Shown here: piece after piece, positions 26,336 to 35,123 of the stretch
How the letters are laid out: the number at the start of each line of letters is the position of its first letter
Position numbering within the stretch: the stretch's first letter is position 1
Assembly: GCA_949299015.1 (NCBI GenBank)
Contig: CASFYT010000005.1
Coordinates: 1 to 40,937, forward strand
Direction: 5' to 3'
DNA length: 40,937 nt
From: an uncultured Bacillota bacterium
Lineage (GTDB): Bacteria; Bacillota_I; Bacilli_A; RFN20; CAG-288
Notes under the pieces: model-generated
Seen by the model: the letters and a program-made list of their open reading frames with translations, nothing else
What the model was told of the DNA's origin: nothing
The model's database searches: none
Translations under genes and position numbers: made by a program

Positions 26336-26974
26336 TTACTTCTTCGCCTCGCCGAGCGTCTTTCCGTAGCGCTTGGTGAGGATCTCGTCATACGTCTTGA
26401 GCTGCGTCAGGCCGTCGACCGTCGCCTTGACGGCGGTGGTCTGGGTTCTCGAGCCGTAGATCTTGGAGTAGACGTTCTTGACGCCCGCGAGCTCCAGGAT
26501 GGCGCGGACGGCGCCGCCGGCGATCAATCCCGTACCTTCCGGAGCGGGCTTGAGGAAGACCTTGGTCGCGCCGAAGCGTCCCATGACCGGATGGGTGATG
26601 GAGCCGTTCTTGGTGATCTGGACCTTGAACAGGTTCTTGCGGGCCGAGGCGATGGCCTTCTTGATGGCTTCCGGAACTTCGATGGACTTTCCGAGGCCGT
26701 AGCCGTACTTGCCCTTTCCGTCGCCGATGACGACCAGAGCCGTGAAGCGCATCCTCTTTCCGCCCTTGACGGTCTTGCTGACGCGGGAGATCTTGACGAC
26801 CTTCTCCTCGTAGAGCTTCTCCTCCGGACGGAAGGAGCGGCCGCCGCGACGATTGTTGCGGTTGAAGCCGCCACGACGATTGCCGCCGTTGGTGGGACGG
26901 CCGTGGTTCTCGCTGCGTTCCGCCTTGGCCGGAGCGGCCTGGCTGACAGCGGTATTCTTGTTGTTCTCTTCCAT
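26336..26974 (-). CDS. rpsE: 30S ribosomal protein S5 with Asn/Arg/Gly-rich N-terminal extension
   Basis: 212 residues against about 166 usual. Residues 1-48 are a low-complexity extension ([19 protein letters not shown]), after which the S5 domain begins at [20 protein letters not shown]. The S5 signature [20 protein letters not shown] and the C-terminal [20 protein letters not shown] are intact. S5 helps set decoding accuracy and lies at the mRNA entry side. An RG/RN-rich tail could contact RNA; that is inference. Confidence 0.97.
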   Translation of the reverse strand: MEENNKNTAVSQAAPAKAERSENHGRPTNGGNRRGGFNRNNRRGGRSFRPEEKLYEEKVVKISRVSKTVKGGKRMRFTALVVIGDGKGKYGYGLGKSIEVPEAIKKAIASARKNLFKVQITKNGSITHPVMGRFGATKVFLKPAPEGTGLIAGGAVRAILELAGVKNVYSKIYGSRTQTTAVKATVDGLTQLKTYDEILTKRYGKTLGEAKK

Positions 26975-26987
26975 GTTGCCTGTTCTC

Positions 26988-27344
26988 CTAGAAGACCAAT
27001 CCCGCTTCGCGGCAGGCCTCGGCCAGAGCCTGGACCTGTCCGTGATAGAGATAGCCCGAACGATCGAAGACGACTTCCTTCACGTTGAGGGCGAGGGCCT
27101 TCGCGGCAAGATCCTTGCCGACGGCCTTGGCCGCCTCACAGTTGGAGGGGTTCTCCAAGCCGAGCTTGGCCGAAGAGGAGGAGCAGAGCGTCTTGTGGCA
27201 GCTGTCGTCGATCAGCGAAGCATAGATGAACTTGTTGGAGCGGAAGACCGAGATGCGCGGACGCGAAGCGGTTCCCTTGACCTTGGCGCGGATGCGAAGA
27301 TGACGATGCTTTCTCTGAGCATTGCGGTTGAATGTCGTGTACAT
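26988..27344 (-). CDS. rplR: 50S ribosomal protein L18
   Basis: 118 residues. Basic N-terminus [20 protein letters not shown], then [17 protein letters not shown] and the ending [20 protein letters not shown]18 binds 5S rRNA in the central protuberance with L5. It lies between rplF and rpsE as usual, spacing 13-14 nt each side. Confidence 0.97.
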   Translation of the reverse strand: MYTTFNRNAQRKHRHLRIRAKVKGTASRPRISVFRSNKFIYASLIDDSCHKTLCSSSSAKLGLENPSNCEAAKAVGKDLAAKALALNVKEVVFDRSGYLYHGQVQALAEACREAGLVF

Positions 27345-27358
27345 GGTCTCTTCCTCCT

Positions 27359-27910
27359 TTACTTGCCGCCGGCCTGCTTCTTGGCGGAAGCGGGCTGACG
27401 AAGGGCGATGACCTCACCCTTGAAGCGGATGCCCTTGCCGTGATAGCACTCGGGCTTGCGGACGTGACGGATCAGGGCCGCCATCTGACCGACCTTCTGC
27501 TTGTCGATTCCCGTGATGGTGATCTCGGACTGCTTGATCGAGACCTCGACGCCCTCGATGGGATGGACGACGTCCTCGTGCGAATGGCCGACGTGAAGGA
27601 CGAGGTCCTTGCCGCGCATTTCGCCACGATAGCCGACGCCCTTGATCTCCATGACCTTGGTGAAGCCGTTGCTGACGCCTTCGACCATGGAAGCGATGAG
27701 CGCACGGGTCGTGCCGTGGAACATCTTCATGGAAATGGAGTCATTCGGACGCTTGACCAGCAATTCGCCGTCCTTCTGCTCGAAGGCAATGTGCGGATTG
27801 AAGGTCTGGGAGAGCTCTCCCTTGGGTCCCTTGACCGTTACCTTGCTTCCCTCGACCTGGACGGTGACGCCCGCGGGGATCGCAATCGGTTTCCTTCCGA
27901 TTCTTGACAT
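27359..27910 (-). CDS. rplF: 50S ribosomal protein L6
   Basis: 183 residues with the two repeated L6 domains: MSRIGRKPIAIPAGVTVQVE, GTTRALIASMVEGVSNGF, EIKGVGYRGEMRGKDLVLHV and the C-terminal KPECYHGKGIRFKGEV (canonical PEPYKGKGIRY). L6 lies near the factor-binding site. Slightly extended basic C-terminus (RQPASAKKQAGGK). Confidence 0.97.
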   Translation of the reverse strand: MSRIGRKPIAIPAGVTVQVEGSKVTVKGPKGELSQTFNPHIAFEQKDGELLVKRPNDSISMKMFHGTTRALIASMVEGVSNGFTKVMEIKGVGYRGEMRGKDLVLHVGHSHEDVVHPIEGVEVSIKQSEITITGIDKQKVGQMAALIRHVRKPECYHGKGIRFKGEVIALRQPASAKKQAGGK

Positions 27911-27922
27911 TTCGATTTCTCC

Positions 27923-28324
27923 TTACCACACGTAGGCGAGCACTTCGCCGCCCATGTTGTTCTTGCGGGCTTCCTTGTCCGTCATCAGGCCCTTGGAGGT
28001 CGAGATGATGGCGATGCCCAGGCCGTTGAGGACCTTCGGGAGCTTGCTGACAGGGACGGTGATGCGAAGGCCCGGCTTCGAGATGCGCTTCAGACCCGAG
28101 AGGACTCTTTCGCCGTGGGCCGTGTACTTCAGCGTGATCGTCAGGGTCTTGTAGGGCTTCTTCTCCTCCTGCGCGACGGCGTAGTCGACGATGAAGCCTT
28201 CGTCCTTGAGGATCTTGCAGATCTTCTCGTTCATCTTGGAGGTGGGAAGGGAGACCGTCTTGTTGTGCATGAGGTTGGCGTTGCGGATGCGGGTGAGCAT
28301 GTCCGCGATGGTGTCGTTGACCAT
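27923..28324 (-). CDS. rpsH: 30S ribosomal protein S8
   Basis: 133 residues. [20 protein letters not shown] at the N-terminus, [20 protein letters not shown], and the C-terminal [20 protein letters not shown] plus VLAYVW. S8 binds helix 21 of 16S rRNA and in some bacteria represses the spc operon. AAGGAGG precedes the start. It follows rpsN by 18 nt. Confidence 0.97.
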   Translation of the reverse strand: MVNDTIADMLTRIRNANLMHNKTVSLPTSKMNEKICKILKDEGFIVDYAVAQEEKKPYKTLTITLKYTAHGERVLSGLKRISKPGLRITVPVSKLPKVLNGLGIAIISTSKGLMTDKEARKNNMGGEVLAYVW

Positions 28325-28342
28325 TTTCTCTTCCTCCTTTCC

Positions 28343-28528
28343 TTACCAGCTCGACTTGTGCATGCCGGGGATCTCGCCGTTGTAGGCCATCTCCCTGAGG
28401 CAGATGCGGCAGACGCCGAACTGGCGGATGATGCCGTGAACGCGGCCGCAGCGGCTGCAGCGGCGATAGTTGCGGGTGGAGAACTTCGCCGGCTTGCTGC
28501 ACTTGATGATCAAAGCTTTACGTGCCAT
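28343..28528 (-). CDS. rpsN: 30S ribosomal protein S14, zinc type (S14Z)
   Basis: 61 residues. Zinc ligands C24, C27, C40 and C43 occur in [11 protein letters not shown] and [15 protein letters not shown], and the protein ends [11 protein letters not shown]. This short zinc form is typical of Bacillota and Actinobacteria. Sits between rplE and rpsH as expected. Confidence 0.97.
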   Translation of the reverse strand: MARKALIIKCSKPAKFSTRNYRRCSRCGRVHGIIRQFGVCRICLREMAYNGEIPGMHKSSW

Positions 28529-28542
28529 TTACTCTCGACCTC

Positions 28543-29154
28543 CTATTTCGCGAAGGGCATGCCGAACTTCTCGAGCAGGGCATGGCACTCCTTGTCGGTC
28601 TTGGCCGTCGTGACGATGACGACGTCGAGACCCTGAGTCCTGGTGACCTTGTCATACTGGATTTCGGGGAAGATGAGCTGTTCCTTGACGCCCGTGGAGT
28701 AGTTGCCGCGGCCATCGAAGGAATCCTTGCTGACACCGCGGAAGTCGCGGACGCGCGGAAGGTCGATGTTGATGAACTTGTCGAGGAAGTCGTACATGCG
28801 GACGCGGCGCAGGGTGACCTTGACGCCGACGGGGACGCCCTCGCGGAGCTTGAAGTTGGCGATGGACTTCTTGGCCTTGGTGACGACCGGCTTCTGTCCC
28901 GAGATGATGCTCATCTCCTTGACCGCCTCTTCGACGTTCTTCTCGTTGGAGCCGAATTCGCCCAGACGCATGTTGAGGACGATCTTGACGAGCTTCGGGC
29001 ACTCCATGACGGAAGAATAGTGGAACTCTTCCATCAGCTCCGGGAGGACCTTCTCCTTGTAGAGGGTCTCCAGGCGAGAGACGACCTTGGCCTTCTGGCA
29101 GCCCTGCGAATGGTTCTTGCGAACGGAGACGCCGTTTTTCTTTTCTTCAGCCAT
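28543..29154 (-). CDS. rplE: 50S ribosomal protein L5
   Basis: 203 residues, about 24 more than usual, because of a Lys/Gln-rich N-terminal lead ([18 protein letters not shown]). The L5 core is clear: [60 protein letters not shown] and the final [21 protein letters not shown]5 holds 5S rRNA and forms bridge B1b with S13. Neighbours rplX and rpsN. Confidence 0.97.
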   Translation of the reverse strand: MAEEKKNGVSVRKNHSQGCQKAKVVSRLETLYKEKVLPELMEEFHYSSVMECPKLVKIVLNMRLGEFGSNEKNVEEAVKEMSIISGQKPVVTKAKKSIANFKLREGVPVGVKVTLRRVRMYDFLDKFINIDLPRVRDFRGVSKDSFDGRGNYSTGVKEQLIFPEIQYDKVTRTQGLDVVIVTTAKTDKECHALLEKFGMPFAK

Positions 29155-29166
29155 GTTTCTCTCTCC

Positions 29167-29475
29167 TTAGTTGAGGATGGTGCCGCTGGCCTTGGCGTAG
29201 CGGACCTTCTTGCCGTCCTGGAGCTTGTAGCCGACCTTCGTGCGCTTGTCGGTCTTGGGATCGACGAGGGCGACGTTGGAGACGTCGATGGGGGCGTTGA
29301 AGTCGACGATCTTTCCTTCGGCATTGCCCTGGTTGGGCTTGACGTGCTTCTTGCGGGCGTTGACGCCTTCGACAACGACCTGATGGGTCTTCGGAAGGGC
29401 CTCAAGGACCTTGCCCTTGGCTCCCTTGTACTGACCCGTGATGACGACGACCATGTCGCCGGTCTTGATTTTCAT
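29167..29475 (-). CDS. rplX: 50S ribosomal protein L24
   Basis: 102 residues. KOW motif at the N-terminus (KTGDMVVVITGQYKGAKGKV), then VVEGVNARKKHVKPNQGN and VDPKTDKRTKVGYKLQDGKK. L24 starts assembly of the large subunit. Follows rplN by 14 nt with AGGAGG before the ATG. Confidence 0.97.
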   Translation of the reverse strand: MKIKTGDMVVVITGQYKGAKGKVLEALPKTHQVVVEGVNARKKHVKPNQGNAEGKIVDFNAPIDVSNVALVDPKTDKRTKVGYKLQDGKKVRYAKASGTILN

Positions 29476-29489
29476 GATTCCGTACCTCC

Positions 29490-29864
29490 TTAGAGAACTT
29501 CGACCGCCAAGGAGACGATCTTCATGAACATGTCGCCCTTTTCGCGGAGCTCGCGGGCGACCGGCCCGAAGACGCGGGTGCCCTTGGGGGTTCCGTCCTC
29601 GTTGATGAGGACGACGGCGTTGTCGTCGAAGCGGACGGTCGACCCGTCCTTTCTCTGATAGGCCTTCTTGACCCGGACGATGACGCCCTTGACGACCTCG
29701 GACTTCTTGACCTTGCCATTGGGGATGGCGTCCTTGACGGCGCAGATGACGACGTCACCGACCGAGGCGCTGCGGCGGAAGCTTCCGCGAAGCATGCGGA
29801 AGACGCGGACCGAACGGGCGCCGGAGTTGTCGGCGACGACCAGATTCGTTTCGTTCTGAACCAT
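29490..29864 (-). CDS. rplN: 50S ribosomal protein L14
   Basis: 124 residues. [60 protein letters not shown] and the ending [21 protein letters not shown]14 contacts L19 and 16S rRNA at an intersubunit bridge and is the docking site of RsfS. Begins 3 nt after the rpsQ stop. Confidence 0.97.
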   Translation of the reverse strand: MVQNETNLVVADNSGARSVRVFRMLRGSFRRSASVGDVVICAVKDAIPNGKVKKSEVVKGVIVRVKKAYQRKDGSTVRFDDNAVVLINEDGTPKGTRVFGPVARELREKGDMFMKIVSLAVEVL

Positions 29865-29867
29865 GGA

Positions 29868-30140
29868 CTACTCTCCCTTCTTGACGATCTTCACGAGACG
29901 GAAGCGCTTGTCGTGGCTGAGGGGACGGCATTCTTCGAATACCACGATGTCCCCGACCTGGGCCTCGTCCTTGCGATCGTCGACCTTGTACTTCTTGCGG
30001 GCCGTGACTCTCTTCTTGTAGATCGGATGAGCCTTCTTGACCTCCGTCTCGACGACGATGGTCTTCTGCATGTTGTGGCTGACGACCTTGCCCTGAAGGC
30101 GCCGGCGATTCGAGGTCTTCGTGACCTGTTCGTTTTCCAT
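29868..30140 (-). CDS. rpsQ: 30S ribosomal protein S17
   Basis: 90 residues with the OB fold: LQGKVVSHNMQKTIVVETEV, HPIYKKRVTARKKYKVDDRK and VGDIVVFEECRPLSHDKRFR. The first ten residues (MENEQVTKTS) are a short acidic lead. S17 is a primary 16S-binding protein. It follows rpmC. Confidence 0.97.
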   Translation of the reverse strand: MENEQVTKTSNRRRLQGKVVSHNMQKTIVVETEVKKAHPIYKKRVTARKKYKVDDRKDEAQVGDIVVFEECRPLSHDKRFRLVKIVKKGE

Positions 30141-30156
30141 AGTGTCCTGGACCTCC

Positions 30157-30369
30157 TTACTTGGCCGCGCTCTCCGCCTTGGCCCTCTTCCGTTCGTTCT
30201 CGACGGTGAGGCACTTGGCGATGTCCTTGCGGCACTGGTTGATCTTGTTTCCGTTGTCGAGCTGACCGGCCTTGGCCTGGAAGCGCAGGGTCAGAAGGTT
30301 TCCCTTGAGCTCGTAGACCTTCTTGCGGAGGTCCTGGTCGGAAAGCTTTCTCACATCTTCGATTGTCAT
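30157..30369 (-). CDS. rpmC: 50S ribosomal protein L29
   Basis: 70 residues from ATG 30369, overlapping the rplP stop as ATGA. Two-helix L29 pattern: MTIEDVRKLSDQDLRKKVYE, LKGNLLTLRFQAKAGQLDNG, and the second helix INQCRKDIAKCLTVENERKR. It is located at the tunnel exit near L23. Longer upstream frame belongs to rplP out of frame. Confidence 0.96.
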   Translation of the reverse strand: MTIEDVRKLSDQDLRKKVYELKGNLLTLRFQAKAGQLDNGNKINQCRKDIAKCLTVENERKRAKAESAAK

Positions 30370-30785
30370 TTCAATACCTCGCCTTTCTGAATGACGCGGG
30401 ACTTGACGGAGAGCTTGTAGCCCGCCTGGTGAAGGGCGCGCTTGCAATCCTCGTCGCTGAGTCCGGCGACCTCGAACATGACCATGCCCTTCTCGATGAC
30501 GGCGGCCCAAGTCTCGACCTGACCCTTACCGTTACCCATACGGACCTGGAGAGGCTTCTTGGTGATGCCGAGATAGGGGAAGACGCGGATGTAGAGCTTG
30601 CCGGTCTTCTTGGTGTACTTCGAGAGGACGACACGGGCGGCCTCGATCTGACGGTTGGTGATGTATCCGCCTTCCGTCGCGGCGAGGCCGAAGCTTCCGA
30701 ACGCGACCGTATTGCCGCGGGAAGCCTGCTTCTTGGGGCGCACGAGATGGGAACGGCGCCACTTGGTTCTCTTAGGCTGTAGCAT
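30366..30785 (-). CDS. rplP: 50S ribosomal protein L16
   Basis: 139 residues. MLQPKRTKWRRSHLVRPKKQ, ATEGGYITNRQIEAARVVLS, RVFPYLGITKKPLQVRMGNG and the loop GKGQVETWAAVIEKGMVMFE (commonly GKGSPEGWVAVVKPG). L16 contacts A-site tRNA and is needed for peptidyl transfer. It sits between rpsC and rpmC. Confidence 0.97.
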   Translation of the reverse strand: MLQPKRTKWRRSHLVRPKKQASRGNTVAFGSFGLAATEGGYITNRQIEAARVVLSKYTKKTGKLYIRVFPYLGITKKPLQVRMGNGKGQVETWAAVIEKGMVMFEVAGLSDEDCKRALHQAGYKLSVKSRVIQKGEVLK

Positions 30786-30787
30786 CC

Positions 30788-31582
30788 TTATTCTCCTTTT
30801 TGGGCCTCAGCCTTCGGGGCGGTCTTCTCCGCTCCGGCGTGGGGTCCGTTCTGGTGGCCGGCGTTGGGACGGCGGTTGTCGCGGTTGTTGAAGCGTCCGC
30901 GGCCGAAGCGATTGGTCTCCGGGCGCTTGTCGCGCAGCTCCTTGTAGTTGTCGGGGAGGGCGATCCAGACCTTGATGCCGATGACGCCGTAGGTGGTGTG
31001 CGCATCGACGTGGGCATAGTCGATCGGCTGACGGAGGGTGTGGAGGGAGAGGACGCCGTCGCGATACTCCTCGTAGCGGGCGATTTCGGCACCGCCGAGA
31101 CGGCCCTTGGCCATCGTCTTGCAGCCCTTGGCACCGGCGCGCATGACGCGCTGGATGGCCTTCTTCTGCACGACGCGGAAGGAGGCGCGCTGCTCGATCT
31201 GCTTGGCGATGTCCTTGGCGACGAGGACGGCATCGAGGTCGGGGTTCTTGACCTCGACGATGCTGACCTTGACGTTCTCGGGCTTCCGCTTGAGGAGCTT
31301 GGCGAGGTCGGCGCGGATCTTCTTGATGTTGGCCGAATCCTGGCCGATGACGATGGCCGGATGGCTGACGTGGATCGAGATGGTGATGTCGTTCTTGATG
31401 CGCTCGATGTCGATGTGGCTCAGGCCCGCGTCCTGCTTGTCGAGCTTCGGCTCGAGGTACTTGCGGATCTGGATGTCCTCTTGCAGATAAGAGGCGAAGT
31501 GCTTCTTGTCGGCGTACCAGTGGCTGGACCACTCACGGTTGATGCCCAGTCGCAGGCCGTTCGGATTGACTTTCTGTCCCAT
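30788..31582 (-). CDS. rpsC: 30S ribosomal protein S3 with basic C-terminal tail and altered KH loop
   Basis: 264 residues against about 218 usual. N-terminal GQKVNPNGLRLGINREWSSH is standard. In the type II KH domain the loop usually GK(K/G)G reads IGQDSANIKKI, so the GXXG signature is lost. The core RGGCKGR-like part is ARRK-type (RAGAKGCKTMAKGRLGGAEI). The last 45 residues form an Arg/Asn/Gly-rich tail ending in an Ala/Lys/Glu stretch. S3 lies at the mRNA entry channel and has helicase-related residues there. It follows rplV by 3 nt. Confidence 0.96.
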   Translation of the reverse strand: MGQKVNPNGLRLGINREWSSHWYADKKHFASYLQEDIQIRKYLEPKLDKQDAGLSHIDIERIKNDITISIHVSHPAIVIGQDSANIKKIRADLAKLLKRKPENVKVSIVEVKNPDLDAVLVAKDIAKQIEQRASFRVVQKKAIQRVMRAGAKGCKTMAKGRLGGAEIARYEEYRDGVLSLHTLRQPIDYAHVDAHTTYGVIGIKVWIALPDNYKELRDKRPETNRFGRGRFNNRDNRRPNAGHQNGPHAGAEKTAPKAEAQKGE

Positions 31583-31585
31583 GGT

Positions 31586-31978
31586 TTACTTGGCCTCCCG
31601 ATTCTTCAGCGTGACGTAGACGTTGGACCATCTCTTGACAAGGCCGCTGGCGGCGCCCTTGGCACGAGGCAGGATGCGCTTGAGCTTGATGGAGTCGTTG
31701 GCGGTGATCGTCGCCACGTAGAGGCTGTCGCGGTCCATGTGGAAGTTGTTGACCGCGTTGGCTTCCGCCGACTTGATCAGCTTCTTGATGTCGCGGGCGC
31801 ACATCTTCTGGGTGTTGTCCAGGATGTCGTAAGCCGTGTCGATGTCCTTCCCCCGGACCAGGTCGATGACCAGGCGGACCTTTCTCGGGGTCGCGCCGTA
31901 GTTGTTGAGCTCAGCCTTGGCCTCGTTACGAAGAGGCTTGTTCTCTTCCGGCTGAACGGTGTTCTTTTCTTTGGCCAT
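31586..31978 (-). CDS. rplV: 50S ribosomal protein L22
   Basis: 130 residues. After a 25-residue lead (MAKEKNTVQPEENKPLRNEA) the L22 core runs GATPRKVRLVIDLVRGKDID, SAEANAVNNFHMDRDSLYVA, and the tunnel-lining loop KLKRILPRAKGAASGLVKRW. L22 lines the exit tunnel constriction; changes in that loop affect macrolides in other bacteria. Order rpsS-rplV-rpsC is canonical. Confidence 0.97.
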   Translation of the reverse strand: MAKEKNTVQPEENKPLRNEAKAELNNYGATPRKVRLVIDLVRGKDIDTAYDILDNTQKMCARDIKKLIKSAEANAVNNFHMDRDSLYVATITANDSIKLKRILPRAKGAASGLVKRWSNVYVTLKNREAK

Positions 31979-31993
31979 TTTCTAGTGAACTCC

Positions 31994-32281
31994 TTACTTC
32001 TTGCCTTCGGTCGTGCTGTCGGCGCCCGAGCGATGGTGCGTGAAGGTGCGGGTGAAGACGAACTCGCCGAGCTTGTGTCCGACCATGTCCTCGGTGATGT
32101 AGACCGGGACGAAGGCGCGGCCGTTGTGGACCGAGATGGTATGCTGGATGAAATCGGGGAAGATGGTGGAAGTGCGAGACCAGGTCTTGATGACTTCCTT
32201 CTTTCCGCTCTGGTTCTGCTCTTGGATCCTCTTGAGAAGGCGAGGATCGCAATACGGACCTTTTTTGAGACTTCTAGACAT
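31994..32281 (-). CDS. rpsS: 30S ribosomal protein S19
   Basis: 95 residues. [60 protein letters not shown] and [16 protein letters not shown]19 works with S13 in the head of the small subunit. Normal length and position after rplB. Confidence 0.97.
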   Translation of the reverse strand: MSRSLKKGPYCDPRLLKRIQEQNQSGKKEVIKTWSRTSTIFPDFIQHTISVHNGRAFVPVYITEDMVGHKLGEFVFTRTFTHHRSGADSTTEGKK

Positions 32282-32300
32282 GTGTCATTCTCCTCCTGGT

Positions 32301-33131
32301 TTACTTGGCGTTGCGCCGACGGACGATGAGGTGGTTGCTGCGGGCCTTGCGAGAGCGGGTCTTGACACCCATGAGCCTTCTTCCCCAAGGGGAACGAGGC
32401 GCATCGTGGCCGATCGGGCTCTTTCCTTCGCCGCCGCCGTGGGGGTGGTCGTTCGGGTTCATGACGGAGCCGCGGACCGTCGGCCTTTCGCCGAGCCAGC
32501 GCGTCCTTCCGGCCTTGCCCTTGTGGACGAGGTTGTAGTCCTCGTTGCCCACGTTGCCGATCGTCGCGCGGCAGGTGAGGAGGAACTTGCGGACTTCGCC
32601 CGAGGCGAGCCTCAGGATCGCGTACTTCCCTTCCTTACCGAGGATCTGGGCGCCCGTTCCGGCAGCGCGGCAGACCTGTCCGCCCTTGCCCGGCTCGAGC
32701 TCGATGTTGTGGACGACGATACCTTCGGGGATGGAAGCGAGTTCCATGCAGTTTCCGACGCTGATCTCGCCTGCCTTGCCGTCGGTGACCTTCATGCCGA
32801 CCGTCAGGCCCTTCGGGCAGAGGATGTAGCGCTTGACGCCCTTCTTGTTGATGATGAGGGCGATGCGGCAGTTGCGGTTGGGGTCGTATTCGATCGCCAG
32901 GACCGTGCTCTCCTCTTCGCCGGAGCGACGGAAGTCGATCAGGCGGTACATCTTCTTGTGGCCGCCGCCGATGTGACGGCAGGTGATGTAGCCCTGCGAG
33001 TTCCTTCCGCCCGTCTTCTTCAGGGGAACGATCAAAGCTTTTTCAGGAGTCTTCTTCGTGATGTCTCCGGTGGCGAGGGTGGAGAGGTGTCTCATGCCCG
33101 GAGTGATCGGGTTATATTGCTTGATTGCCAT
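32301..33131 (-). CDS. rplB: 50S ribosomal protein L2
   Basis: 276 residues, normal. [60 protein letters not shown], and the catalytic-centre loop [20 protein letters not shown] with the conserved His needed for peptidyl-transferase assembly. It ends in the usual basic tail ([16 protein letters not shown]). Between rplW and rpsS. Confidence 0.98.
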   Translation of the reverse strand: MAIKQYNPITPGMRHLSTLATGDITKKTPEKALIVPLKKTGGRNSQGYITCRHIGGGHKKMYRLIDFRRSGEEESTVLAIEYDPNRNCRIALIINKKGVKRYILCPKGLTVGMKVTDGKAGEISVGNCMELASIPEGIVVHNIELEPGKGGQVCRAAGTGAQILGKEGKYAILRLASGEVRKFLLTCRATIGNVGNEDYNLVHKGKAGRTRWLGERPTVRGSVMNPNDHPHGGGEGKSPIGHDAPRSPWGRRLMGVKTRSRKARSNHLIVRRRNAK

Positions 33132-33161
33132 ACTTGTCTCCTCTAAGTTGCTTTCTCCGAA

Positions 33162-33638
33162 TTACTTCTCTTCCGCTTCCGGAGTGGCCTTCATCTCTTC
33201 GGCAGCGACCGCTTCCTGGATCTTGCCGAGGTCGAAGGACGAATCGAAGCGGACAATGGCCTTCTTGTAGGCGGGGAGGAAGCCCGAGTAGCGGCCGACT
33301 CTCTTGGGCTTGCGACGGACGTTGATGGTGTTGACGGAAGCGACCTTGGCGCCGAAGACCGCCTGGACGGCGTTCTTGATCTCGGTCTTGTTCGCCTTCT
33401 TGTCGACGGCGAAGACCAGGGCGTTCTCCTTGTCGCGGAGCCTCTGGCTCTCCTCCGTGACGATCATGTGCTTCAGGATCTCGAAGTCCTTGAGGATCGC
33501 CGGACGGAACTGGAACTCGGGAACGGCCTCTTCGACCTTCTTCTCTTCCGCCTTCTTGCGGGTGGTCTTGCGGACCTTCTTCACCGGGGCCTTCTCGGCC
33601 TCGACGGTCTCTTCGACCTTCTTGTTTTCTTCAGCCAT
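33162..33638 (-). CDS. rplW: 50S ribosomal protein L23 with long charged N-terminal extension
   Basis: 158 residues against about 95-100 usual. Residues 1-45 are Lys/Glu/Val-rich (KVRKTTRKKAEEKKVEEAVP), then the L23 core ILKDFEILKHMIVTEESQRL, VFAVDKKANKTEIKNAVQAV and VNTINVRRKPKRVGRYSGFL, and an acidic tail (AVAAEEMKATPEAEEK). L23 sits at the tunnel exit and docks trigger factor and SRP, so a long tail there could reach nascent chains or chaperones; that is inference. The rplD stop is immediately adjacent. Confidence 0.95.
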   Translation of the reverse strand: MAEENKKVEETVEAEKAPVKKVRKTTRKKAEEKKVEEAVPEFQFRPAILKDFEILKHMIVTEESQRLRDKENALVFAVDKKANKTEIKNAVQAVFGAKVASVNTINVRRKPKRVGRYSGFLPAYKKAIVRFDSSFDLGKIQEAVAAEEMKATPEAEEK

Positions 33639-34295
33639 TTAGTTCTGTTCCTCCATGTGGTCCTCTTGGGTGGGGATGACGCCCTTGACAAGGATCAGCT
33701 TGTTGGCGTTGAGGACATCGTAGACCGAGACGTTGTCCGCCGTGGTCAGGGTGACGCTCGGGATGTTGCTGCTGGCGCGGATGAGGTTCTCGTCCAGGCC
33801 GTAGACGACCAAGAGGTTCTTCTTCTCGTCGGCGTGGATGTTCTTGAGGACCTGGATGAAGTCCTTGGTCTTGGCCGAGGGGCAGGCCTCGTCGGTCAGG
33901 ACGATGACGTTGCCGTTCAGGGCCTTGTCGGAGAGCGCCGAGGTGAAGGCGACGAAGTGCTCCTTCTTGTTCATCTTCAGCTTGTAGTTCTGCTGGCCGT
34001 TGGGGCCGTGGACGACGCCGCCGTGCCTCCAGATCGGAGAGTTGGTCGTACCGGCTCTGGCGCGTCCCGTGTGCTTCTGTCCGTAGGGCTTGCGGTTGCT
34101 GCCGTGGACTTCGCTGCGGTCGAGCGTCTTGGCCGTGCCGAGCCTGCGGTTGGAGAGGTCGACGCGGACGGCGCGCTGGACGACGACTTCGTTGACTTCC
34201 GTCCCGAAGAGCTCCTCGGGAAGGGTGACCTCGCCGACCTTCTCGCCCTTGTAGTCGAGAACCGGCTGGGTCAGGTAATTCTTTTCGTTAGCCAT
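33639..34295 (-). CDS. rplD: 50S ribosomal protein L4
   Basis: 218 residues. LPEELFGTEVNEVVVQRAVR, KPYGQKHTGRARAGTTNSPI and WRHGGVVHGPNGQQNYKLKM mark the tunnel-reaching loop, where most bacteria have KPWRQKGTGRARAGS. L4 lines the exit tunnel and represses its own operon in some bacteria. It follows rplC by about 20 nt. Confidence 0.97.
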   Translation of the reverse strand: MANEKNYLTQPVLDYKGEKVGEVTLPEELFGTEVNEVVVQRAVRVDLSNRRLGTAKTLDRSEVHGSNRKPYGQKHTGRARAGTTNSPIWRHGGVVHGPNGQQNYKLKMNKKEHFVAFTSALSDKALNGNVIVLTDEACPSAKTKDFIQVLKNIHADEKKNLLVVYGLDENLIRASSNIPSVTLTTADNVSVYDVLNANKLILVKGVIPTQEDHMEEQN

Positions 34296-34316
34296 TTCAA
34301 TTGCTCCTTGCCGAGA

Positions 34317-35102
34317 TTAGCGAACCTTCTTGTTGGTGGTCTGCTTCTTCTGGCCGGCCTTTTCCTTCTTGACTTCCATCTTGGCCAAGGCCTCGGCGTT
34401 CTTGCGCTCGATGTCCGCAATCGTCTCCGTCGTGTAGTCGACGATCGGGGCGACCGGGAACGGCTTGCAGGTTCTCTTGACCGCCGTGCGGATCTTCAGG
34501 ACGGCAAGCTTGGGTCCGGGAACCGAGCCGCGGATGAGGACGCAGTTCATGGAAGGATCGACCTTGACGATGGGGAGGTCCAGGATGGTCGTCGTCTGCG
34601 GACGCCAATGTCCGGACATCTTCTTGCCGGCATGCACGCGGTTGTTGCAGCGGCCGTTGGTGGCCAAGGAACCGATCTGGCGGTGATAGCCGGAGCCATG
34701 GCCCTTGGGGCCGATGTGGCCGTGATATCTCTTGATCGTGCCCGTATATCCGTGGCCCTTGCTCTTGGCCGTGACGTCGACCATGTCGCCGACCTGGAAG
34801 ATCGAGCAGTCGATGGACTGGCCCACTTCGTGATTGGGGTAGATTTCATCGCCTTCGATCTCGCGGATGACGTACTTGGGAGTCGTGTTGGCCTTCTTGG
34901 CAATGCCCAGCTCGCACTTGTTGGCGCGGCTTTCCTTCTTGTCTTCATAGCCGACCTGCAGGGCTTCGTAGCCGTCCTTCTCCTTGGTCTTCTTCTGGAG
35001 AACGACGTTCGGCAGGATCTCGACGACGGTGACCGGGTACGTGGTGCCGTCCTCGGTGAAGACGGAAGTCATTCCGATCTTTCTTCCGATGATGGATTTC
35101 AT
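34317..35102 (-). CDS. rplC: 50S ribosomal protein L3
   Basis: 261 residues against about 209 usual. MKSIIGRKIGMTSVFTEDGT, VGDMVDVTAKSKGHGYTGTI, and the core loop HRQIGSLATNGRCNNRVHAG (commonly GSTGMRRSPGRVFKGKKM) with KKMSGHW. Surplus residues are a C-terminal Lys/Glu-rich tail (AEALAKMEVKKEKAGQKKQ). L3 reaches the peptidyl-transferase centre and starts 50S assembly. Second gene of the superoperon. Confidence 0.96.
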   Translation of the reverse strand: MKSIIGRKIGMTSVFTEDGTTYPVTVVEILPNVVLQKKTKEKDGYEALQVGYEDKKESRANKCELGIAKKANTTPKYVIREIEGDEIYPNHEVGQSIDCSIFQVGDMVDVTAKSKGHGYTGTIKRYHGHIGPKGHGSGYHRQIGSLATNGRCNNRVHAGKKMSGHWRPQTTTILDLPIVKVDPSMNCVLIRGSVPGPKLAVLKIRTAVKRTCKPFPVAPIVDYTTETIADIERKNAEALAKMEVKKEKAGQKKQTTNKKVR

Positions 35103-35123
35103 AAATCCTCTCCTCCTTTAGGT

